Assembly: GCA_004802705.1 (NCBI GenBank)
Contig: SGPL01000784.1
Coordinates: forward strand, 1-12,030
Length of the DNA stretch: 12,030 nt
DNA from: Bondarzewia mesenterica
Lineage: Eukaryota; Basidiomycota; Agaricomycetes; Russulales; Bondarzewiaceae
Direction: 5' to 3'
Positions 1 through 7,165 of this stretch are shown in pieces; within the stretch, counting starts at the first letter, position 1; each line of letters begins with the position of its first letter. A program made the translations under genes and the position numbers. The notes beneath the pieces are model-generated. The model saw only the letters and a list, made by a program, of their open reading frames with translations, was not told the DNA's origin and ran no database searches.

Positions 1-146
1 ATGTTTGGCAAAAGCAAGACCTGGTCCGGAAGAAACGCCCGTAAGATGAAGATGGGATGAGGACAGTAAGAGGGCGAGGTCAATGCCGGCCACGCGAGAT
101 CTTTTGTGGTAATTAGCAATGAGCATAGTGGAACCTAGAGACGTAC

Positions 147-615
147 CAGTGATCAATCACAACTCGGGGACGTCGCGCATGGCTTCGGAAGAAAAATCGA
201 GCTGTTTTACTGCGTTACCTTTTACACATGCCTTTACATGATACCTCGGAGATCGATGTCATCGGCCACGGGAAACTCGTAAATATAAGGACCGTTAATG
301 ACGAGGCCCTCGGGGCGATCGATAGACCGACAATGATGAGTATTTTGAGCATCAAATTCTGTGGCGATTTGCAGAAAGGGCGGGGATAATCCTGGGACGA
401 AGCAGAGATCCCCGGTGAGTTCAATACATACCACTCGACCGACGGTCTCTATGTCTCTCGCTGACCTTGACCAGCCTTGACGACAACACATTGCAACCTG
501 CAAAAATCCAACAAATCTGGAAAACTTGGTTAGACAATCATGTCAGACGAAGTTGATGATTCTTACTTACAATTTTGGGAAATGAACTTGACTGAGACCG
601 CTTGCAGTGCATCAT
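147..615 (-). CDS. Possible minus-strand gene fragment, unrecognised
   Basis: I do not recognise this product. A plausible spliced start exists: ATG at 615-613 with an in-frame stop just upstream, a 15-codon first exon ending at 571, and a strong GTAAGT donor at 570-565. The intron has a CTAAC branch-like site and two usable phase-0 acceptors, ending at 517 or near 496. The later acceptor leads into an open frame reading through to about 234. The earlier one needs a further 40-nt GTATGT intron (431-392). Both converge on the same stretch, which ends with residues like YIYEFPVADDIDLR. Beyond that a 43-nt intron (244-202) can add a basic segment, but the frame soon stops: splicing at 146 creates a TGA at the junction. 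It could be a small gene, a decayed gene or chance. It would be transcribed divergently from the BTB gene. Confidence 0.2.
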
Positions 616-775
616 GCGGCACTAATCTACCAATGACCTGCTTTGTTTGTGCTCTATAGTCAGGCTGCCAAACAAACAGAGTCTTTCGGTGTCGACCATA
701 CTGGTCCCTTCAATCATTAATATTAAATAATCACTTTCTAGACTGCGACGTACAATAGTCTGTGCGATATCGAAT
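616..775. promoter_or_regulatory. Upstream region of the BTB-WW gene
   Basis: This 160-bp gap precedes the ATG at 776. It contains an AT-rich stretch at about 715-733 that could serve as a TATA-like or open promoter element, roughly 45-60 bp before the start codon. If the weak minus-strand gene is real, the gap would be a short bidirectional promoter. No specific factor-binding site stands out. Confidence 0.3.
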
Positions 776-2438
776 ATGATCACTCCCTCGCCTCCCCCGC
801 CTTTGTTTGACCTGGAAGAATTCGACCACATCGGCTCGGATGGTTCTCTATCGCCGTCCCCCGAGCGCACGCTGGCACATCCCAGTGCACCCGCAGTTGT
901 GCATCCCGATTATGCCTCAACCTCCACCCTTTCAGACATCAGTGCTTCTCCTTTTGCTCTATCGTTGAACTTTTCCGAGGATCCAACTGCAACTTCTGTA
1001 CTATCTCCTGATTTCGATAACGACCATACAAACACCGACAATGTATTCGAGAAACACCCCAGGTTTTTCTTCGAGGATGGGAGCGTCACCTTTTTGGTCC
1101 GTACATATTTATCTTGCTCTTTCGTTGGTATCTGACTACCGCATAGGTCAATGCGACACTCTATTGTATGCACCGAGGTTTCTTTATCCGACACTCGACG
1201 TATTTCTCCGACGTAGTTTTTCCCCAGCATTTTGGAACTGGCAAGGTGTCGAAGGGCACAGACCGTCTGACGATACCTATCCATTTAGAAGACATAAACG
1301 AAGCAGAATTTGACGCGTTCCTTTCCGTTCTCTATCCCTCGTGCGTACTGGATTTTCTATCTATACTAATGTTAATTGTATTTATATCTATTTTAGTAAA
1401 TTTGATGAGCCCGACGTCAACACTATCGAAGGCTGGACATCCGTTCTTCACCTCGCCTCCAAGTGGAACTTTAACTCGATGCGCAGGCTCGCGATCAAAC
1501 GCCTCAGTCCCATCGCGTCCCCTGTAGACAAGCTCGCCCTTGGGCGCACGCACGCCATCGACGCCTGGATCATCCCCGCATGCGAAGCACTTTGCATTCG
1601 GAAGGATCCGCTTAGCATCGCTGAAGGGCGACGATTGCTCGCTGATGACATCGTATTCATCGCGAGGGTGCGCGAAGAAGCGCGGAATGCTGCGTGGGTA
1701 CGGCGCTATGCTACTTCCCCGTCAGAATGGCCGATCGTGTTACCGGAGGATGTGACGGAGCACCTAAAGGTATTGCGGTCTGATACTCAAGGAGATTTCC
1801 ATAACGTCCAAGGTGGATCACAAAAGAATTCCGCGCCTATCGTAGAGGAGGAGAATGCGTCCCTTGTGGGCTGTGCGCCCCCCATAGTGCAAGCCTCAGA
1901 GCAGGTACGCGACATCGATTATAACACGCGGATGGCGACGAGGGATCAACCGGGAGAGCAGTCGCTCCCTGTGGGCTGGGAGTGCCGCGTGATTCACCCT
2001 TCGAGGCGGGTATACTATGTCGACCACAACACGCGGACGACGACGTGGAGTCGACCGCCTGCCTCAGGATCTGGCACCAACTCAGTGACGAATAAGGAGG
2101 TCGATCGCGTAGTTGAGAGTATGTCCGACGAGGACACAGGAGGGCATTCGGACTGTGCCGCTGCTGCAGTCACACCTGGCAGTGCTGCGAAGGGCGAGGC
2201 ATCCAAGACTGCTATAGATCATTCCCCACCTTCTCCCAGTACATCGGATCCTGCAACGACACATGTGACACAGTCCCAAACTCCTGCGCTGGCTTCCTCG
2301 CTCGCCGATGGCATCGCCGTGTCCGGGACCAGGTGCGAACGGCATCTCCCGGATCACAATAGCGAGAGGTGGGAAACTTGTGAACAGATAAGGTTCTGGC
2401 AAGGTGCATTTGAACAGGGCACTCGAGTGGGAAATTGA
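776..2438 (+). CDS. BTB/POZ and WW domain protein
   Basis: Three exons (776-1096, 1147-1340, 1397-2438) give 518 residues. BTB and WW domains mediate protein interactions; the partner is unknown. Residues 1-90 are Ser/Pro-rich and probably disordered. The BTB fold begins near residue 94 with HPRFFFEDGSVTFLV and runs through ATLYCMHRGFF, the LSVLYPS motif and a helical BACK-like tail (WTSVLHLASKW, LGRTHAIDAW, EGRRLLADDI). This order is typical of the large basidiomycete BTB family. The WW domain follows at about 362-392, with its two tryptophans at codons 1977-1979 and 2046-2048 (22 residues between them) and the DHNTRTTTW motif. The Ser/Thr/Pro/Ala-rich C-terminus has no recognised fold. Both introns restore frame exactly (phase 0, then phase 2). 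BTB and WW together are unusual to me. The end of the gene is less certain, because it might splice into the downstream TPR-CHAT frame. Confidence 0.85.
1097..1146 (+). other. Intron 1 of the BTB-WW gene
   Basis: This is a 50-nt phase-0 intron starting GTCCGT and ending CATAG. Without splicing the frame stops soon after. With splicing the conserved FLV-NATLYCMHRGFF stretch of the BTB domain is continuous across the junction. Confidence 0.85.
1341..1396 (+). other. Intron 2 of the BTB-WW gene
   Basis: This is a 56-nt phase-2 intron starting GTGCGT and ending TTTTAG, with a CTAAT-like branch site. It falls directly after the LSVLYPS motif. Removal joins it to KFDEPDVNTIEGW, matching the usual order in this BTB family. 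Confidence 0.85.
1915..2057 (+). repeat. WW-domain half duplicated upstream of the intact WW
   Basis: A 38-nt segment at 1915-1952 matches 2020-2057, the second half of the WW domain, at 29 of 38 positions. Eight of the nine differences are transitions. In the upstream copy the translation reads DYNTRMATRDQP against DHNTRTTTWSRP, so the second WW tryptophan has become Arg and no first-half WW sequence precedes it. It looks like a relict of a tandem WW duplication. The degenerate copy lies inside a possible 57-nt in-frame intron at 1905-1961. Confidence 0.6.
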
Positions 2439-2655
2439 GGCCCTCTTTTTGTTCGTACCTTCTCCTCTAAGAAGCCGCACTTGACGATCTTGTTCATTCT
2501 ATCATGATAATCGGGTTTCACGGCCTCCGACTCTGCCAGACAGGTTGAATTTCATTGCTAATGCTAACCTGCACAATGTACATTCCGATGTCGTGACCAC
2601 TAGCACGTTCAATTGGGGAGGACGAGTGGCTTCCGCTTCCAGCCTGAGCGCTTGG
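2439..2655 (+). other. Spacer between BTB-WW and TPR-CHAT frames
   Basis: This 217-bp stretch separates the BTB-WW stop from the first ATG of the TPR frame. The TPR frame is already open from 2485 but has no ATG before 2656; the TTG at 2545 is not a credible eukaryotic start. A CCAG acceptor at 2536-2539 and an ACAG acceptor at 2540-2543 suggest that an upstream exon may splice in here. One candidate donor is GTGCAT at 2404, inside the BTB-WW frame. Otherwise the segment is a very short intergenic region. Confidence 0.4.
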
Positions 2656-2769
2656 ATGTCCCAGCACGGCGATTCCCTTCATCTGCGGGCGTCACCTCAA
2701 CCTAAGCGACCAGTCCCGCTCAACGATCTCGTGAAAGAGCTTGCTGAACGCGTCCTTTACATGCGCTCG

Positions 2770-4725
2770 ATTCAGGGTTTGGACGAGGCGATCTCGTTGT
2801 GTGATGCCGCGCTAGATCTCTCTTCGATGCCCGTTGATCCCGATCAAGAATCTTTGCTTCTTACTCTTTCTTCTGCACTTATTACCAGATTCGACCGTGT
2901 TGGCGACCATCATGATATCAGGAGTGCCGTAGATCGTTTGTGCGGGATCGCTGTCGCGCGTAGAGCGTGGATAAATCAAGCTGAAAGTGCGATCGAGATA
3001 AATGACATGGCGACCAATCATCTCCAAGTATACAATGTGTCGGGTCACATCTCGGACCTCAATACTGCATTGACACTTTACAGAAAAGCTCTTGTCCTGC
3101 TGCCTGAACCTCACTCTTTTCAGCCTAGTATCATGGGCAATCTCGCATCTGCCCTGCTCGGATTGTCTGATCAAACGAGCCGTCCAGCTGATCTAGATGA
3201 GGCTATTGCATTTGGAAGGCAGGCGCTAAGGGAGTTCCCTGCATCTCATGCTGACCGATCAACCATCATGAACACCCTCGCAGGTGCTTTCCGAGGGTCA
3301 TTCTCAATCAAAGGACAGCTTGTGGACTTGGACGAGGCAGTCTCGCTTTTTCGGGATGCCATGGTTCTGCGTCCTACATCCCATCCCAGGAGGGCGAATA
3401 CCCTACTCGATCTCGCTAATGCTCTTCACATCAGATTCACCCAGACTGGGCACCTTGCGGACCTAAATGAGGCAGTTTCGCTTTGTCGAGAAGCACTCGT
3501 ACTGCGTCCCGCGCCTCATCCTAAGAGAGCAGTGTCAATAAGCAATCTCGGAGTTGTCCTTGACACTCGCTTTGAAAGCGCTGGTCAAATTTCAGATCTC
3601 GATGAGGCAATCTTGCTTCACCGGGATGCACTGACGCTCTATCCAGCGCATTATCCCAAGAGACGGACCATGGTGCTTCACCTCGCAGGTTCTCTTCACT
3701 CCCGATTCACTCAAACGGGCCATCTGGTGGACCTCGATGAGGGAGTGTCTCTTCTTAGAGAAGTACTCGAACTACTTCCTTCCACTAACCCCGGAAGAGC
3801 GCTGGCACTCACCAATCTCGGAAATGCACTCTACAGCCGGTTTGGACAAACGGGACGGCTTGAGGAACTCGACGAAGCAATCCTGCAGCATCGGAACGCA
3901 CTCGACCTACGTCCCGTTCCGCATCCAGACAGATCGACGTCATTGAACAACCTTGCAAGTGCCCTCGATGACCGATTCGCGGAGACTGGCCAGCTTGCAA
4001 ACCTGGATGAAGCGATTTTCCTTCACCGGGTTGCACTCGACCTGCGTCCTGTACCCCATAGCAAAAGGTCGAGCAGCCTCAACAACCTCGCATGCGCCCT
4101 CCAAACTCGATTCATTCACACACATCAGCTTATTGACTTGGACGAGTCGATCTTACTTCATCGAGATGCCATTGTCCTGCGTCCTGCGCCCAATCCCAGA
4201 AGAGCGACGTCCCTGAATAATCTTGCGAATGCCCTTTACAATCGTTTTCGTGAGACGGACCATCTTGCTGATCTCGATGAAGCAATCTCGCTTCATCAGG
4301 ACGCCCTCGACCTGCACCACGTGTCCCATCCCGGTCGATCTGTATCGTTCAACAACCTTGGCAACATCCTCTGTGCCCGATTTGACCTAACGCATCAGCT
4401 CGTTGACCTGGACAAGGCACTTTCTTTCTTCAGAGAAGCGCTCTAACTGCTGCCTGATAGCAATGCCCAGCGGCCAGGCAGCCTCAACAATTTGGCATAT
4501 AGCCTTGGGATGCGTTTTCAGCGAACAAATAACATCCCTGACCTCACAGAAGCTATTACCATGAGCCGTAAATCGCTCGACTTGCTTCCTTCGCACCATC
4601 CCAAGCACTGCCAGTTTTCGAGGAATCTCGAAGATCTACTGTTCCACTTATTTTCTTTGTCGAAACGAGCAGAGCATTTGGACGATGCTATAGCCAACTT
4701 CGTACTGCGGTGGCATGCCAATCAG
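2770..4725 (+). repeat. Tandem 135-bp TPR-coding repeats
   Basis: The DLDEAISLHRDAL motif recurs every 45 residues. Equivalent positions fall at 3052, 3187, 3322, 3457, 3592, 3727, 3862, 3997, 4132, 4267, 4402, 4537 and 4672, exactly 135 bp apart. Two less regular units precede them. Each unit is a pair of helices (LDEAI..RDAL, then SLNNLANAL..RF) linked by a proline-rich turn and closed by TGHL or TGQL. Units in the middle are most alike, suggesting recent duplication or homogenisation. The register runs unbroken through the TAA at 4444, so no indel or intron lies in this part. Confidence 0.9.
4444..4446 (+). other. In-frame TAA inside the TPR array
   Basis: The codon lies where sibling repeats encode Glu or Asp in AL(E/D)LLP or AL(E/D)LRP. 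The next codons read LLPDSNAQRPGSLNNLAYSL in the same frame. One base change from GAA would produce this stop. If real and translated, the product would be a TPR-only protein of about 596 residues from the ATG at 2656, without the peptidase. Confidence 0.8.
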
Positions 4726-5654
4726 CAGCCGCGTCACAGCGTTTAGCTGCCGCAAGACACTGGGTCCAATGCGCAGATTCTGTTCACGAATCTGCCTTAG
4801 AGGCATACCGGGCTGCAATCCAACTGCTGCCTCGCGTCGCTATGCTTGGACCTAAATGCACGCCAAGAAGTACTAGCCTCCAGAGGTAATGGGCTGGCTC
4901 GCGATGCCGCGGCTTGTGCTATCCGATCCGGTCAGTTGGATACTGCAGTCGAAATTCTTGAGCAGGGTAGGGCAATTTTCTGGTCGCAAGCGCTGCAACT
5001 CCGAACTCCGCTGGACGAACTGCAGATGAGGCTCCGCAACTCGCAAACAGGTTGGAGGATCTTGCACGCGCGCTGGAACAGGGCTCCCAGCNTGACGCAA
5101 CCAGGAGGCTATCAGATAGCTTACAGAAGACCATATCGATGGAGCAGGAGGCAAGTCACTTCCGTAATCTCGACGACGAGTGGTTGGCCACGCTAGAGGA
5201 GATTCGAAGGCTGGATAAATACCATGATTTTCTACGTCCAAAGCCATTTGTCGAGCTTCAGAAAGCTGCGTCACACGGCCCTATTGTGATCATCAATGCG
5301 AGCAAATCCGATTGCGATGCTTTGATCTTGACTTCGTCCGATGTCAAACATCTCGCCCTCCCAGAGCTGACTACGGCAGACGCGGAAAATCTCGTTTATG
5401 CGATGCGGAACGCAGTATCATCCGAGTCTTTCCCTCTGAACCTCGACATGTCTCTTTCAGCGCTTGTTGAAAAGACTCGTATACATGAGGATGATGTTCT
5501 CAATCTACAGGAGCAAGATCGGAGGCACATTTCGATCAAGCCTAAAATCGCAAATGTGCATCACAAGGATTCTGAACGCGTCTTCAGGAATGTATTGAAA
5601 ATATTATGGAGGGTCGTTGTCGAGCCAATCCTTTCCTCGCTCAGCCTGTTGAAG

Positions 5655-5717
5655 GTGCGCCATCTAGACGGTCTTTTACAAAGGAGCTTCTGACCGTGAG
5701 ACCGCATCACCTTGCAG
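5655..5717 (+). other. Intron in the CHAT-coding region
   Basis: This is a 63-nt phase-0 intron starting GTGCGC and ending CTTGCAG. It joins the helical segment ending SSLSLLK to KLDTLPPLWWCPTGP at the start of the CHAT core. Read through, the frame stops at 5691-5693. Confidence 0.8.
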
Positions 5718-6568
5718 AAACTGGACACACTCCCGCCTTTGTGGTGGTGCCCTACAGGGCCGTTTGCTTTTCTCCCGCTTCATGCATCTGGTTTGTATGG
5801 AACGCGACGCAGCGAGGGTGTTTCAGATTATGTTATCTCATCCTATACACACACACTGAACGCCCTTCTCGCGCCCATGCCTCTCGCCGTAACTCCCTTC
5901 AAGATGCTCGCGGCTATACACTCGCCCCCAGGTCGCCTGTCGCTGCCATACACCCGTGATGAGCTCAGGATCATTGAAAACCATGTGCCAGCTGAATTTC
6001 TGATCAGATTAGGGATCCCGGGCGCATGTTCGTCTGTAGAGTGTATACTATCCTTTATTCCATCTGCTTCTATAGTTCATTTAGCATGCCATGGATTACA
6101 GGACCCCAACAAGCCCCTTGAGAGTGCCTTTATTCTTGAGGATGGTTTATTGCAGGTGTCTCGAATTATGGAGCAGTCCATCCCAAATGCATCATTGGCT
6201 TTCCTGAGTGCATGCCAGACGGCTATGGGCGACGAAAAGCTCCCTGACGAAGCTATGCATCTCGCGGCGACGTTGCTATTCGCTGGATTTCGAGGCGCAG
6301 TCGCGACGATGTGGTCAGTTACTTTCATCGAATTTACTTGCATGCGTCCGTTAACAAGTTCAAAAATTGCAGGCCTATCCACGACGTCGACGGGCCAAAG
6401 ATTGTGGACAGCTTTTACGAGTACCTGTTCCAGGACCAGGCAGACCTGCTTACATCTCACGCAGATACTACTCGAGCAGCTCGAGCACTCCACATCTCTG
6501 TCGGCAAGCTGCGTGCTGAGAATTGCCAATTCAGACGCTGGGTACCCTTCATTCATCTCGGGCTCTGA
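5718..6568 (+). other. CHAT caspase-like peptidase domain
   Basis: This part is free of lesions across two exons, 5718-6313 and 6373-6568. The probable catalytic His is at 6090-6092 (in HLACHG) and the Cys at 6213-6215 (in LSACQTA), the expected order for CHAT and caspase-like clan CD peptidases. The 59-nt intron (GTCAGT to TTGCAG) splits a Trp codon and joins VATMW to PIHDVDGPKIVDSFYEYLF, as expected for the family. The domain could therefore still be functional if the upstream breaks are sequencing errors. The substrate cannot be told from sequence. Confidence 0.85.
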
Positions 6569-7165
6569 TTTTGTGGCTGTCGGGATACTGGTGGAATCTT
6601 GAAGATGCAATTCGGACCGTGCTAGTTACGTACTTCACAATTTTATGCCAGAGTGTCGACTGCTCTACTTGTCCAAGGATTATTATCCGGAAACATACTC
6701 AGGATTCTCATATGACAGTGAAGTCGCGATCGAGTCGCGAAGCCCAGATGGGGAGTTGTGACTAAATGCATCTTTCCGTTGAGCCAATATCCCGTAGAAT
6801 CACTGAGGTGCGACGTTGTTTATAGGCGAACACCATCCCGCAACTTTAAGAATTATGACCAGGCGTGGCGTTGTGACCGAGTGCTGCCGAGAAGAGAGAT
6901 AAATAAACACATCAAATTCTTCTTTGTGTTGCCCATAGATCAAAATCTACCTGATGCAGCAGCTCCTCTTCATGAACTTCAATGAACATTTCTCAGACGA
7001 GACGTGATTTTGTACGTATTTCACACTAAACACTGGGATTGATGAGTACAAGTGATTCTCTGCCTGGGTCCCTAATTCATCCATCCATGTTCATCTGCTG
7101 AATCGACGGAATGACCGCGCTGTGCTCCCGCTCGTTTGTGGATAAACCTCTGCTCCCTATAAAAA
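6569..7165. other. Convergent intergenic region
   Basis: This 597-bp stretch lies between the 3' ends of the TPR-CHAT gene (+) and the 2OG-like gene (-). I see no coding similarity in it. An AATAAA hexamer at 6902-6907 on the plus strand, about 335 bp after the TPR-CHAT stop, could be a polyadenylation signal. No repeat, RNA gene or mobile element is evident. Confidence 0.5.

Larger units (their letters stand above)
2656..6568 (+). pseudogene. TPR-CHAT protease gene with disrupted frame
   Basis: CHAT domains are caspase-like cysteine peptidases, typically controlled by an attached TPR array. Here about 15 TPR-like repeats (to ~4720) lead to a linker with the family motifs RDAAACAIRSGQ, GRAIFWSQALQLR and MEQEASHFR, then the CHAT domain (WWCPTGPFAFLPLH, HLACHG, SACQTA, FRGAVATMW). 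It ends in FIHLGL with a stop at 6566-6568. Two introns are clear: 5655-5717 (phase 0) and 6314-6372 (phase 2). About 1,260 residues would be encoded if intact. The frame is broken by TAA at 4444-4446, loss of one base near 4700, a shift near 4846-4852 that returns to the first frame, and loss of one base near 5021; 5092 is N. Coding similarity continues through every break in another frame, so splicing does not explain them. It is either a young pseudogene or a sequence-error artefact. The 5' end is uncertain. Confidence 0.75.

Noticed and set aside
2369..2400. A third degenerate WW copy near LPDHNSERWET
   Set aside because: Only a few residues resemble DHNTRTTTW and the DNA match is weak, so chance is likely.
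3809..4125. Minus-strand open frames across the TPR repeats
   Set aside because: They mirror the repetitive plus-strand coding sequence, carry no recognisable domain and recur only because the repeats recur.
2545..4446. TTG at 2545 as start of a complete 633-codon protein
   Set aside because: TTG is not a credible start in a fungal nuclear gene, and the TAA end falls inside a repeat that continues in frame. The first ATG is at 2656.
2770..4725. CRISPR-like or satellite repeat array
   Set aside because: The 135-bp units have no spacers and translate to helical TPR repeats in one frame.
6077..6610. 177-codon minus-strand open frame over the CHAT domain
   Set aside because: The plus strand carries the conserved HLACHG and SACQTA motifs; the minus frame is a shadow.
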